Shown here: piece by piece, positions 20,232 to 32,537 of the stretch
Position numbering within the stretch: the stretch's first letter is position 1
Layout of the letters: the number at the start of each line of letters is the position of its first letter
Assembly: GCA_903813345.2 (NCBI GenBank)
Contig: CAIIXF020000004.1
Span: 27,341,985-27,405,984 of the forward strand
Length of the DNA stretch: 64,000 bases
Direction of reading: 5' to 3'
From: Owenia fusiformis
Taxonomy: Eukaryota; Annelida; Polychaeta; Sabellida; Oweniidae
The notes under the pieces: model-generated
What the model saw: only the letters and a program-made list of their open reading frames with translations
The model's database searches: none
What the model was told of the DNA's origin: nothing
Program-made: the position numbers and the translations under genes

Positions 20232-23200
20232 GTATGTATGTATGTATAATTTATTTACCTCTTAAATAAAAGAGAGTTACATTCATAGGCTTAACATATA
20301 ATGGACTTTAAGTAAGATAATTAAAACATATTAAAAAGTATGTGTTATATGATAAAGGATAATTAATCTTTACCCAAGAGTAATTGTCTATGCCTGTGCA
20401 ACTCGTACACGTGCATCGCTATAAGTAGCAAGGTCTCCTTATCATCATTGTATACAATTCCTAAAATCACTTTAAGAGTAAAATCATCGTTCATTACATT
20501 TAGATTTCCCCTTGCTATATTGAGTAAGGGTTTTCTGACATTCGTAAAAGCTGGACAGGTAATCAGGAAATGCTTAACACTATCTCTTTCGTTAAGGTCA
20601 CAAAAATTACAAATTTCTGATATAGGTGTGTCACCCTCACGTCGTCTACTATTTACATCATATGTCGAGGTTAACAGCTTAACCATCATTTTACAGAGAT
20701 ACATGAGATTGGGGTTTTCTTTAGCAATCACCCACCATACATTGGGTTTTAAAGTAGACAGCGATCCTGTCACCACATTTAGATTTTTATACATTGAAGA
20801 CGATAGTACAGTACAAAAATTGTGAAATCTCTTGACACGTCCGTACACTACAATTCTAAATTCTTGTTTGGATGGAATTTGAGCATTAAAAATCATGTCC
20901 TTGACATAGTCTGTGAGATTATAAAACAGAACCGTATCCCACATTTGAGCTAATGGAGACTTCCTACCCTGATATGTTGATTTTAAATACATCATTCGTA
21001 TAAGTCTTTCTAAACAAATAACCTTATATATACAACTTACAGGCAACCTTAACAACATGTACAGAAACATTAATCTATCACAGTCAATTTTTGCTCTAAC
21101 AGACATCCAACCAAGCAAACTTGTAGCAACAGGGTCCGGTGTATTCTTTGGCAGTGTCTGGATGCGTTTTCCGATCTCTTTGTGTAGTCCTTCCATGAGA
21201 TTAATATCATTGTTTGTGTAAGGTATAACTGCGCACCCATACGTCAGAGTTGGGTAGGAGAAAGACCAATAAAGCTTCGATCCAAGCAGAGGGTGTATTC
21301 CACCACACCCATTGCCTAGGCCTAAGAGTGAACAAAATTTTCTCCTTGCAAAGGATATTGCAGATTTTACATGTAAATTTGTACTACCTAGTGGTATTCC
21401 AACATGTTGAGCCGAGTTTACAATTTTAAGGGAACATTTACCAAGTTTGAAATCTTGGGCAGCCCTTTTTCTTGGGCCAAAATACATAATGACACATTTA
21501 TCTGGGTGGAATTCAAATCTCCAGCGACGACTGTAATCATAAGCTATCTGAAGTAAGGTATTCATTTGATCATGCCCAGTGGTAATGATGGCAAGATCAT
21601 CAGCGTATGCCGGACAACCTACAGGGTGTTCCCCAATTTTCGCAACCATTTGACTGTCAACCAACTCGAGTAACAAGTCTGCCAAGAAAAACTGATACAA
21701 AATCATACTACAGACCCCACCTTGGTGGACTCCCCGGTGGACATTGAAAGATTTTGGGTTTAAGATTCCACTAACAAAAACTTTACATTTGTATTTACAA
21801 TAGGACTGGTACAAAATTCGCCACGCAAGACCATTTATACCGTTTTGATATAGCTTCCAGAATAGACCGTCAATCCAGGTACCGTCAAATGCTTTCTTAA
21901 TGTCCATTAACGCCAATATGACACCATCCTTAATATTATGGGCAATGGTTTCCTGTAGTAACAATGATGTTTGAAGAGATGAGCAATTTTCAATAGATGC
22001 CCCCTGGAGCTGGGGAATTTTGCTCCTAAGCCGAGGCAGCATTCTTAACAGAACAAGATTGTCAAATAATTTCCTTAAAATGCTCATGAGTGTTATTCCC
22101 CGATGATGATCCTTGTTAAGACAGTCTTTATTCCCAGATTTTAGTAAGGGAATAAGAATACCAGTGCAAAAGTCTTCTGGGATGTACTCGCTGACTCGCA
22201 TAGCATTAAAAAGTAAGGTTAATAACGAAGACATACAATCACCACCGTATTTGATATGCTCAGCATTTAGCCCATCATGCCCGGCTGCCTTGTTGTTATT
22301 AAGTTTCATTATACAATCCTTCACTTCTCTCACTGTGAACTTCGTGTCAAGAATACCATCATTGTTCAATAAAGATTCTGCATGCATGTTTTTCAAATCA
22401 GATACAACGATTTGCTCAAAATCTTGATCAAAAATATCCCTGTGATCATATGATGCTAGTTTGCTGAAGTATGATTGCCAATCATTATTTATATCAGTGG
22501 GATCAGTTAAAATATCACCAGAATCTGATCTGATAGACCCCGTTGACTTACTTGTACAATTTCTACTTTTATTCAAGAGGTACCAAAAAGTTCTTTGATC
22601 CATATCATTAGCATCATAAATATCATTAAGCTGTTTCTGTTCATAGTTAACACGTGACTGATTAAATGCAGCTCGGAAGCCTTTCTTCGCTTCCTTGTAA
22701 GCTTTCCTGATAGGATCAGAAGAATCCCTTGGTCTCCCTGCTTTAGTCCATTTGTGCCAGGCTGCTTTTTGTTTTTTCTTAAGAATAGACAGATCATTGT
22801 TCCAAAATGGCTTCTGATGCTTTATAAATTTTTTCAAAGGAATGGCATCATCAGCTCTGCATTTAACAATTTCAATCAAGCGTTCAATGAAAATATCGAT
22901 GTCCTTACCATCAAGTTTGCTATTGTCTGACATACTACTGATTAAAGGCTCCAAATCTGACTGCAAAGGGATTGTATATTTATCATTTACCTCATCACGA
23001 GACACCCTGTACCATGAGTAAACCTTCTTGACATATAGCGTTGAGCTTTTAACATGTTTAATAGATGGCAGGTCGAAAACACTTTTAATTGCTAAATGGC
23101 CATAAGTTGGCGTATACGCGCTACATAAAACCCTACAACTAATTACACTCTCCAACATGGATTCAGAAATAACAATATGGTCAATATACGATTTATACCC

Positions 23201-23495
23201 AGTGGCTGATTCATAAGTATAAATAGGCCCTTGTGTTTTGTTTTGCATATCGAGGGCAACTAATCCGTTACGTTGCATCATTTGGAACAATAGTTGACCG
23301 TTAAAACTATGAACACCAGTAGAACGCCGCGTACCATACAAATTGCCCAAATTGGCATTAAAATCGCCAGTAATTACTATTCTAGCATCTGTTTGACAAC
23401 TAATTACACATTCTTCCAATGCATTGAGCACGTCTTCAAAATTTTCATTTTTACACCCAATCTGTGGCAGATTTTGAGCAAATCGTTTATTTTCT
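20232..23495 (-). mobile_element. 5'-truncated non-LTR retrotransposon (LINE)
   Basis: Contains the 1022-codon ORF, a short 3' UTR and a 3' tail of TATG/CATA repeats (20231-20250). On the 5' side the frame is open to a stop at about 23493, after which sequence changes to a locally repeated word (TTAGGATTCAACGGAT at 23494 and 23707), consistent with 5' truncation inside the endonuclease domain. Confidence 0.85.
20363..23431 (-). CDS. LINE ORF2-type protein: partial AP endonuclease, reverse transcriptase, C-terminal zinc motif
   Basis: Copies element RNA into DNA at a nicked target. The ORF, counted from an in-frame GTG at 23431 (no true Met at the truncation), starts in the second half of the AP-endonuclease domain: G-D-F-N-A-N-L-G (22-29), D-H-I-V-I-S (84-89), and G-H-L-A-I (111-115) where SDH-x-P-x is usual. 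RT motifs follow: I-P-L-L-K-S-G (427-433), motif A D-I-K-K-A-F-D (510-516), motif B G-V-H-Q-G-G-V-C-S (567-575), motif C Y-A-D-D (609-612). A CCHC-like C-N-F-C...H...C lies at 941-959. There are no internal stops, so the copy is young. The architecture fits the Jockey/CR1-type superclades; I cannot place it more closely. Full-length relatives elsewhere would be needed for activity. Confidence 0.93.
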   Translation of the reverse strand: MLNALEECVISCQTDARIVITGDFNANLGNLYGTRRSTGVHSFNGQLLFQMMQRNGLVALDMQNKTQGPIYTYESATGYKSYIDHIVISESMLESVISCRVLCSAYTPTYGHLAIKSVFDLPSIKHVKSSTLYVKKVYSWYRVSRDEVNDKYTIPLQSDLEPLISSMSDNSKLDGKDIDIFIERLIEIVKCRADDAIPLKKFIKHQKPFWNNDLSILKKKQKAAWHKWTKAGRPRDSSDPIRKAYKEAKKGFRAAFNQSRVNYEQKQLNDIYDANDMDQRTFWYLLNKSRNCTSKSTGSIRSDSGDILTDPTDINNDWQSYFSKLASYDHRDIFDQDFEQIVVSDLKNMHAESLLNNDGILDTKFTVREVKDCIMKLNNNKAAGHDGLNAEHIKYGGDCMSSLLTLLFNAMRVSEYIPEDFCTGILIPLLKSGNKDCLNKDHHRGITLMSILRKLFDNLVLLRMLPRLRSKIPQLQGASIENCSSLQTSLLLQETIAHNIKDGVILALMDIKKAFDGTWIDGLFWKLYQNGINGLAWRILYQSYCKYKCKVFVSGILNPKSFNVHRGVHQGGVCSMILYQFFLADLLLELVDSQMVAKIGEHPVGCPAYADDLAIITTGHDQMNTLLQIAYDYSRRWRFEFHPDKCVIMYFGPRKRAAQDFKLGKCSLKIVNSAQHVGIPLGSTNLHVKSAISFARRKFCSLLGLGNGCGGIHPLLGSKLYWSFSYPTLTYGCAVIPYTNNDINLMEGLHKEIGKRIQTLPKNTPDPVATSLLGWMSVRAKIDCDRLMFLYMLLRLPVSCIYKVICLERLIRMMYLKSTYQGRKSPLAQMWDTVLFYNLTDYVKDMIFNAQIPSKQEFRIVVYGRVKRFHNFCTVLSSSMYKNLNVVTGSLSTLKPNVWWVIAKENPNLMYLCKMMVKLLTSTYDVNSRRREGDTPISEICNFCDLNERDSVKHFLITCPAFTNVRKPLLNIARGNLNVMNDDFTLKVILGIVYNDDKETLLLIAMHVYELHRHRQLLLGKD

Positions 23496-23889
23496 TAGGA
23501 TTCAACGGATCCTTGTTAGACCCAACGAAGTGTTCATTTTGATATATAAAACAGCAAAATCCATCCACAGATCTTTCAGCCTTTTAATGATTTAATTTTC
23601 GGGATATTTTGGTAAAATCACCCATTGGCCGCCATTATAAACTTTGAAAAAACCCAAATCCTCACCATTTCATATCATTCGTTAAGTGATCTAAACAACT
23701 CCAATCGCTTAGGATTCAACGGATTTTAAGAGATCAAAGCTAATACAAAATGTTGACAACCCCCGTTTCAATATTTGCCGCATAATCTTTCGGCCTTTTA
23801 GGTTATAAATTTGTCAATATTCTGATTTTCGACCATTAATGACGTACTTGGATCCGATATTCATTGCCCCGGGATTCATGGCGCTATTT

Positions 23890-25575
23890 CAGGGTTCGTA
23901 CACACCTGGAAATGTCAGGGAAATTGATTTATTTTTCCAGGTGCTGGAAATGTCAGGGAATTTTGAAATTTGGTCAAAAAGGGCCAAAAATGTCAGTGAA
24001 TTTTGAAACAGTAGATATGTCAGGGAAATGTCAGGGAATTTTGTATCATTGTTGAAAAAATAATGTTCCAGCAAAATGTATTTTAGGGCTGATGACAGGA
24101 TATCAATAAAACCCAAAATCTAGAATTTAGTTGTTTCTACAAATTTGAAATCTTTTTATTAGGGTTGATTGAATGACATTCTATCTGGTATATTGTCTAT
24201 TTGTAAGAACAGTTTGAACATTATACTGAAACCAAGCAATAAAGAATATACAGGGTGTCCGGAAAGTAAAGATACAAGTGCTCTTATTTTTTGCTTTTCC
24301 GTGAAGTTAGTTTTCTTGGGCCATTCAAAGTTAATTAAAGGTATATGTTGCATGTTTTGTTGAGGGGTTAATCTGAGGAGGGTGGGAGGCGAAAAACAAA
24401 AACAATTCCGGGAACTCTTTTCAATGTAAAACTGTATTTATATTAAGAAGCTGCCTGTTCAACAGTCCTGTGGTACATCACTCCATTCATCTGTCCATCT
24501 GTCAGGGTGATAACTCAAATATCAATTGACAGATTTGGTTCAAATTTTATGTTCCGATGCTTTGGTTATATAGGGCCTCTGCTCAAGAACATACTTTTGC
24601 CATTTTTCATGAAAAAAATAATTTTGAAAACATTATCAACAGTTTTTAGATTTGGTCCAAATGTCAATGGAAGGGGAGGAAATAACCAAGAATCAAAAGA
24701 ATTAAGAATCTTTCTTCATGTAAAGATGAACCTAGAGTTTTTCTTTGGCTCAAATTTTATATGGTGATGCCTCAGGGACAAAGGACCTGCTCAAGAAGAA
24801 ATATTAAGATGAATTCAAACAGCCACCATTTTTTATGAAATTTTGGATAATTTAAAGAAATAAGATTCCTGATAACACAAATAATATTTTGATATTTGAT
24901 TTGGTATCATAATACCATTGAGAAGGAATTTCTTATATGGTATCATGTTTTGGTATAGATTTTCCCAAAAGGAAGAAGACAATATTAATACCAGGTTATT
25001 GTTATCATATTATGTTCACAATGATCAGTATTTGATAAAATATGTTTCACTAGTTGCATGAGAATTTCCCCTCAATAGAGTTGCTATTTTTCTAGTATGA
25101 TATTAGATCAAAATTTTTAAGTTTCAGTTGTCATTTGGATTAATTACAAAACATAACAAATTATAGTTTGAAATGCTAAGGATGCACCAAATACAATGAA
25201 AAACCCCCTTTTTGGTTACTATCTCTCGCAGTGATGCAAACCCAAAGAATAGCACACCCTTGACATTTGCTGGCTACGCCCTTGTACTTGATGTATGTTT
25301 ACCTTTGGCCTTATGGAATGCAAAAATATTAAAAATAGTGTGTATCAGGAATAAATTGGTGAATAAACTTAAGAAGTAAATTAAGTCATGAGAAATGGTA
25401 CTAAAGGAGAAACCCACTATGTTTCATAATAAGTCTTGTCTTTTAAATATTGCAGTTGTCTGAGACTTTTTATGAGGCCGTGCATGCAAAACTAGATCTG
25501 GAAATTTCCTTTCTTGCCTGGAAATGTCAGGGAATTGTCAGGGAATTTCATTTTGAAAAAGGTGTACGAACCCTG
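23890..25575. mobile_element. 1.7-kb DNA element with TIRs and TATTT target duplication
   Basis: CAGGGTTCGTACACACC (23890 on) is inverted as GGTGTACGAACCCTG at 25561-25575. TATTT flanks it on both sides (23885-23889, 25576-25580). The subterminal regions at both ends repeat GGAAATGTCAGGGAATT several times in inverted orientation. No transposase is recognisable, so it is non-autonomous. A lone transposon end (CAGGGTGTCCGGAAAGTAAA, 24252) and a dispersed repeat (24478-24560) are nested inside. Confidence 0.75.
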
Positions 25576-25748
25576 TATTTCCATTATTCTACGCCATGGT
25601 CTACTCACGCCCGGTGATCAGGAAACGGGACGGGGGGAATAGGCGATTTCTGCAAGAAAATTCAACAAATCTCAGTGGAAGATATCCCGGGGGAGATTTA
25701 TTTTTCAAAATAAAGTTAACTATTGAATTGCCAAATAAATAGGCGCAT

Positions 25749-25956
25749 CAGGCCCGTAGCCAGGGAGGGTTCGAAGGGTTCGGGCGACCCCCCCCCCCCC
25801 TGGCCAAAAATTCTTTCAAAATCATGCAGTTTTTCACCATTTTGAGCACTTTTCAAGTGATTTTGACCATATTTGGGCCTAAATTCTCAAATGTGAACCC
25901 CCTCCTGGAAATTTTTGAAAACTGAACCCCCCTTTGGGAAATCCTGGCTACGGGCA
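25749..25956 (+). repeat. MITE CAGGCCCGTAGCCAGG family, copy 1
   Basis: Ends CAGGCCCGTAGCCAGG and CCTGGCTACGGGC. The interior has GGGTTCGGGCGA, a C12 run, and TTTTCACCATTTTGAGCACT. Copy 2 at 27283-27497 is the same element in the opposite orientation. Confidence 0.85.
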
Positions 25957-26175
25957 TGCGCATGGTATGATAGGATATTTTGAACCGATACTTACAAGTA
26001 TTTATTAAAGGCTGTATAACTATCAAAGCGTTTTGGCACCTTTTCAAAGCCTTCAATCAGCATGTTGCCGTGTATGTATATTACTTTTAATTACTCATAC
26101 ATTTAGAATGTGATTCATCTTTCATTCCATATGCCTCGATTACGCTGATTACCAAAACGGTTCGTTTAAGTAACA

Positions 26176-26612
26176 CAATGTCGGAACATCCGGAAGGTAC
26201 GATTTTTCTCGTTTCCTTATTTTACACGTTGTAGGCAGAATTCCCACGACATTTTTTTAACACAAACGTGTATCAGTATCATATGTTTAAGAAAATGTAC
26301 ATATTTGCGAACAAATAGTTCAGAAGACAACAGAATCGTCGGTTTACTTCCTCACTTAAGTTACATAAACTGTTTGGGTTAAAAGTGCAGATATTAACTG
26401 TTTTTCGAAAAACCGTTTATGTAACTTAAGTGAGGAAGTAAATCGGCGATTCTGTTGTCCTCTGAGCTATTTTTTCGCAAACATGAACATTTTTTAAAAC
26501 ATATGATACTGATGCACGTTGTGAGAAAAAACGTCGTGGGGATTCTGCCTACAACGCGTGAAATAAGGAAAAAAGAAAAATCGTGCCTTCGACGTTCCGA
26601 CATTTTGTTACC
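26176..26612. repeat. 440-bp fold-back palindrome
   Basis: The left arm 26176-26375 (AATGTCGGAACATCCGGAAG, CCTTATTTTACACGTTGTAG, TCCTCACTTAAGTTACATAA) is inverted at about 26405-26612 with ~10% mismatches and a ~30-base loop. No internal coding. Typical of fold-back or MITE elements. Confidence 0.85.
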
Positions 26613-26649
26613 AAAAATCGAGTGGATCACCAGTGAAATGAAGAAAATG

Positions 26650-27045
26650 TAAAGGACGATTCTCGGTTTGGAGAACGAAGTTTATCAATCTAAATGAGCA
26701 TTATCCCTGCTTCGGACAAGTTTGATTTTTTTATATAATATAGATTTGAATGTCTTCTTTTGAATAGTCATAATTTAATTTGGGTAATATTTCTAGATTT
26801 TTCGCAAAAGAAATATTAGCACAGTACACTAATGAACTTCTTTCCCCAAATCGAGACTTGTATTTTATTGAATCGGTCTAATTGAGGGTTATCCCTGCTT
26901 CAGACCAATTTGTTATTTTTACATCTTGTAGATTTAAATGTTCTCCTTTGAATATTCATAGTTTAATTTGGGTAATATTTCTATATTTTTCATGAAAAAA
27001 TTATTAGCACAGGAGACTGTTCTCCAAACCGAGAATCGTCCTTTA
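26650..27045. mobile_element. 396-bp MITE with perfect 27-bp TIRs and an internal duplication
   Basis: TAAAGGACGATTCTCGGTTT (26650 on, to 26676) is exactly inverted at 27019-27045. Between them a ~215-bp unit occurs twice (for example TATCCCTGCTTCGGACAAG at 26702 and TATCCCTGCTTCAGACCAA at 26890; TTTAATTTGGGTAATATTTC twice). The TA ends suggest a Tc1/mariner-type target. Confidence 0.85.
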
Positions 27046-27282
27046 TAAAATATTGACGGAGTTGGAGCTGTTACAATGACCCCTACTTTTAGCAATTTTC
27101 AGAACGTTTCGTCCAGTGTATTTAATGAGGGGCCCATATTAAATCACATACAATAACATTGCCGTTTTGGGGCTTATTACATGAAAGTGTAATGCATTTT
27201 TATTATCATATATCAATATGACGAATCTATTGCAATATGATGGAATCAAATTGATGATTATCCTCAAAAAGTCGTTATAACG

Positions 27283-27497
27283 CAGGCTCGTAGCCAGGAT
27301 TTGCCAAGGGGGGGGGTTCATTTTTCAAAAATTTCCAGGGGGGTACACATTTGTCAATTTTGGCCCAAATATGGCTAAAATCACTTGAGAAGTGCTCAAA
27401 ATGGTGAAAAACTGCATGATTTTGAAAGAATTTTTGGCCAGGGGGGGGGGGGGTTCGCCCGAACCCTGCGAACCCCCCCGCCCTGACTACGGGCCTG
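27283..27497 (-). repeat. MITE CAGGCCCGTAGCCAGG family, copy 2
   Basis: Reverse-complement relative of 25749-25956, including the C/G homopolymer (12-14 bases) and the same order of internal words. Shorter relatives lie at 11405-11460 and 33958-34037. Confidence 0.85.
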
Positions 27498-27570
27498 TAA
27501 CGTTTTCTAAGGACTAGATACACTGGATTGCATGAGTTTTCCCTATGGGAAAATAACATTGGAAAATATT

Positions 27571-28286
27571 TGCTGGAATTACACATGGCGTTTTACAAAA
27601 GCTTCTTCGGTTTTAACCAGGTTTAAGAATTACTAGTAGGTGTAATCACGATTGCGGTTTTACAAAAGCGCTTTTCTAAAACTCCAAGAACCATTGTCAC
27701 TAGTAAACGGCATAAGTCTTAGACGCTTTAAGTGCGCAGTGTAATACCGATCGGTTTTTGTAAGACGCCTTACCCGGGTTTTTACTAGTTTTTAACATTT
27801 GCCCTAAACGAAATATTTGATACATTTGAAACATTTGATACATGATGAGATATCCGGTCACACTGCTATCTGGCTATATCTAAATTGAAAAATGGATGAT
27901 GGTCGCCAGGTCACATCGAAATCAAGTGTTATCTTCAGAGAATATGTTCATATTTTTCTCTTACCTTTTTATTATGTTTTCTCATAATTAAGATAAATAA
28001 AAATTATGCAATGTAATGCATTTTTAATCAAATTATGGAAGATCAGTTTTGTCTTAGATGCAAAAAGAAAACATTTACAGGAGATGTACACATACATGTA
28101 TGCTGGATATTGCCCATAACTACATCGTTAAAAGTGCACGAAAGGCGTACGTTTTAGAAAAAACAGGTGTAATTCCAAAATATAATTCCTAAAACGCTTT
28201 AGAAATGTTGGTGTAATCAGAATGGCGATTTTGTAAACCGCCTTCCACTAAAACGTTTTAGCGGATTTTGTGGTGTAATTCCAGCA
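27571..28286. mobile_element. 0.7-kb element with short TIRs TGCTGGAATTACAC
   Basis: TGCTGGAATTACAC at 27571-27584 is inverted at 28273-28286. Inside, the word GGTGTAAT followed by AAAACG/TTTTACAAAA recurs in both orientations. No protein recognised. 28290-29470 holds no supported gene. Confidence 0.65.
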
Positions 28287-29479
28287 ATTGTTTTCAACTA
28301 AGATTTATCCCACTCGAAGAGGATAACTGTGTATCAAATGCAACATGTGGATGCATAAAACACTGAAAAAACACGAGTGGAAAGGGATGAAAATTGGGAA
28401 AACATATGTGAAAAAATGTTGGTGGGGTGCACCTTCCCTGTTTGAAGTCTAAATTATTTTATCATCTCTAGGAGTGTGTAGGAGTACTTTTCCTTCAGAT
28501 AATGCATTAGCCTTTGATATTTACTCTACTCGGGCATATACACCTTTTTAAATCCTCAGAAAATAGCCACAATCCAACAAATGACTGTCTAAAATCTGCT
28601 ACGCTCCCCCACCGGAAGTGCTGCTATGTGTCGACCGTTAGTGTTATCGGGGGATATTCTGATGATGACCGATGAGTGGACATCAGGGACCCCGATTTCG
28701 TGTGAGACCCCAACCAGCGATATGTCATTACAAGGTAGCATTTGATGACATATGACGTGATAGTGCCAATTTCTTTTCGTAAACATTCCAAGTTAAATTG
28801 ACTAAGCCTGGTCTATTTAATCTATGGGACAGGCAAATTAATGATTCATTTAGTCCGTTTTTATGGGTGGTATGTGTTTAAAGTGCAATATCTTCTCTTA
28901 CACTGTGTTTCGCTGGCGAACATGAGTGATGGCTTAACAAATTGGGCTCACAATTTTAGGGCACAATCTGGTTCTCCCCAAATGGACTGTGTAACTTAAA
29001 TAACAAACTGGTATTACTGGGCACTGTTTTTATTTTGGCTTTATTTTTAAAAATTTTGGCCAACATTTTTGGGACTTTTGAACCACTTCCTCTTGATTCT
29101 CGGGGCCGCTTCCGGTGCCTTTTTAATCATACCCTTTACATAGAGAGAGTTGGTTTAGCATAGCAAAAAAGTAGATATATGGGTGGGAATAGGACCACGT
29201 TATATCATTGTGCATACCAGAGAGAATGATAAACAAAATCTAGTATAAAAAGGGAATTGTTTTTGTTTAGTTGACATATTTTAAGAATTTATCTTGCATT
29301 TCAGGCGTCAGAAATACAAATAACCCAGAAACACGCCCGGTGATCAGAAAAAACTAGAGAGAGATCTGCTACTTACCCCCTTTGTTTAATTTTTTTTCCA
29401 ATCACCGGGTGTGTGAAATGTTCAGGTGCAATCACTACATACCAGCACATTACCATTGTGGTGACATTTTCTCAAGTGA

Positions 29480-32400
29480 TGCGATGCTATGATATGACGA
29501 TCCCGGGATGACGATATGTTGCTAAGATAACATTGATGCTACGATGTGATTTGATGATATTCTATATACAACATATATGATGATATGATAGATACTATAT
29601 AGTTCTACGATGTGATATGATAATATGATAATATGCTGTAAACGATATAGCGCTACGGTTATATTATATGACAATATAATATATATACGACATGGTGTTC
29701 TAATGTGATATGACAATATAATGATGTTATATATACGATGTGGTGCTACGATGTGATATGACAATATGATGATATTCTATAAACGATATGGTGCTCCGAT
29801 ATGATATGAATATATGTTGATACGATATGATGATATAATGCTGTAATATGATGATATGTTTCTACGATGATATAACAATATACTTATATGATATATACGA
29901 TATGGTGCTACGATTTGATATGACAATATAATGATATTTACGATTTGGTGCTATGCTATGATATAATGATATGATATGAACGATGTGGTGATACGATTTG
30001 ATATGACGGTATGCTATATTCGATATGGTGCTATGATATGATGATATTCTATATATGGTATGGTGCTACAGTTTGATATGACAATATGACGATATGATAT
30101 ATTAGATATGGTGCTACGATATCATATGACAATATGATGCTATGACATGATATGACGAAGTGATGCTACAATATAATATGAAGATATGTTGCTTCTATAT
30201 GATTATATGATGTTATGATATGATGATATGTTGCTTCGATGATATGAAAATATGAGGATATGATATATACGGTATTGTGCAACGATATGATATGACAATA
30301 TGAAACAATATAACTGTATGTTGCTACGATATGATATGACAATATAATGCTATGATATGCTATAAACGGTATAGTGCTACAGTATGATATCACAATATGA
30401 TGATACAATATAAACGATGTGGTGCTACGATGTGATATGACAATATGATGATACAATATAAACGATGTGGTGCTACGATGTGATATGACAATATGATGAT
30501 ACAATATAAACGATGTGGTGCTACGATGTGATATGACAATATGATGATACAATATAAACGATATGGTGCTACGATGTGATATGACAATATGATGATACAA
30601 TATAAACGATATGGTGCTACGATGTGATATGACAATATGATGATACAATATAAACGATGTGGTGCTACGATGTGATATGACAATATGATGATACAATATA
30701 AACGATGTGGTGCTACGATGTGATATGACAATATGATGATACAATATAAACGATGTGGTGCTACGATGTGATATGACAATATGATGATACAATATAAACG
30801 ATATGGTGCTACGATGTGATATGACAATATGATGATACAATATAAACGATATGGTGCTACGATGTGATATGACAATATGATGATACAATATAAACGATGT
30901 GGTGCTACGATGTGATATGACAATATGATGATACAATATAAACGATATGGTGCTACGATGTGATATGTCAATATGATGATACAATATAAACGATGTGGTG
31001 CTACGATGTGATATGACAATATGATGATACAATATAAACGATGTGGTGCTACGATGTGATATGACAATATGATGATACAATATAAACGATATGGTGCTAC
31101 GATGTGATATGACAATATGATGATACAATATAAACGATATGGTGCTACGATGTGATATGACAATATGATGATACAATATAAACGATGTGGTGCTACGATG
31201 TGATATGACAATATGATGATACAATATAAACGATATGGTGCTACGATGTGATATGTCAATATGATGATACAATATAAACGATGTGGTGCTACGATGTGAT
31301 ATGACAATATGATGATACAATATAAACGATGTGGTGCTACGATGTGATATGACAATATGATGATACAATATAAACGATATGGTGCTACGATGTGATATGT
31401 CAATATGATGATACAATATAAACGATGTGGTGCTACGATGTGATATGACAATATGATGATACAATATAAACGATGTGGTGCTACGATGTGATATGACAAT
31501 ATGATGATACAATATAAACGATGTGGTGCTACGATGTGATATGACAATATGATGATACAATATAAACGATATGGTGCTACGATGTGATATGACAATATGA
31601 TGATACAATATAAACGATATGGTGCTACGATGTGATATGTCAATATGATGATACAATATAAACGATGTGGTGCTACGATGTGATATGACAATATGATGAT
31701 ACAATATAAACGATGTGGTGCTACGATGTGATATGACAATATGATGATACAATATAAACGATGTGGTGCTACGATGTGATATGACAATATGATGATACAA
31801 TATAAACGATGTGGTGCTACGATGTGATATGACAATATGATGATACAATATAAACGATATGGTGCTACGATGTGATATGTCAATATGATGATACAATATA
31901 AACGATGTGGTGCTACGATGTGATATGACAATATGATGATACAATATAAACGATGTGGTGCTACGATGTGATATGACAATATGATGATACAATATAAACG
32001 ATGTGGTGCTACGATGTGATATGACAATATGATGATACAATATAAACGATATGGTGCTACGATGTGATATGACAATATGATGATACAATATAAACGATAT
32101 GGTGCTACGATGTGATATGACAATATGATGATACAATATAAACGATGTGGTGCTACGATGTGATATGACAATATGATGCTATGATATTTGCGATATGATG
32201 CTATAACATGATAATACAATGTGATGCTATGATATGATGATATGTTGCTACGATGGTATGACAATATGAGGATATGATATACCCGATTTGGTGCTACGAT
32301 TTGAAATGACAATAGCATGATATGATATATACGATATGATGCTACGATATGATACAGTATTACAATATGATGATTTGCTTTATAAGATATTGTGCTTTTA

Positions 32401-32530
32401 AAGGATATGATATAAATGATATGGTGCTACGATATGATGTGACAATACGATGATGTGATATATACGATATGGTGCTACGATATGATATGGCAATATGATG
32501 CAATGATATGATACGATGCTATGGTTAGAA
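29480..32530. repeat. Satellite array, 48-bp unit, with diverged edges
   Basis: The core (about 30406-32175) is ~36 near-identical 48-bp units, each with ACGATGTGGTGCTACGATGT then GATATGACAATATGATGATA. Sequence on both sides (29480-30400 and 32180-32530) is built from the same GATATG/GGTGCTACGATATGA words but is diverged and irregular. Two linked variants recur in the core: GATATGTC for GATATGAC, always followed by ACGATATGG for ACGATGTGG in the adjoining position. Because 48 is divisible by 3 and the units lack stops on the minus strand, two spurious overlapping ORFs of about 650 codons appear. Confidence 0.95.
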
Positions 32531-32537
32531 AGGCCCT

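Noticed and set aside
30166-32318. Two overlapping ~650-codon reading frames on the minus strand
   Set aside because: Produced by a 48-bp satellite whose unit is a multiple of three and lacks stops; the 16-residue repeats are mere translations of the satellite.
29480-32530. CRISPR-like array
   Set aside because: Units are contiguous with no spacers, and the context is eukaryotic.
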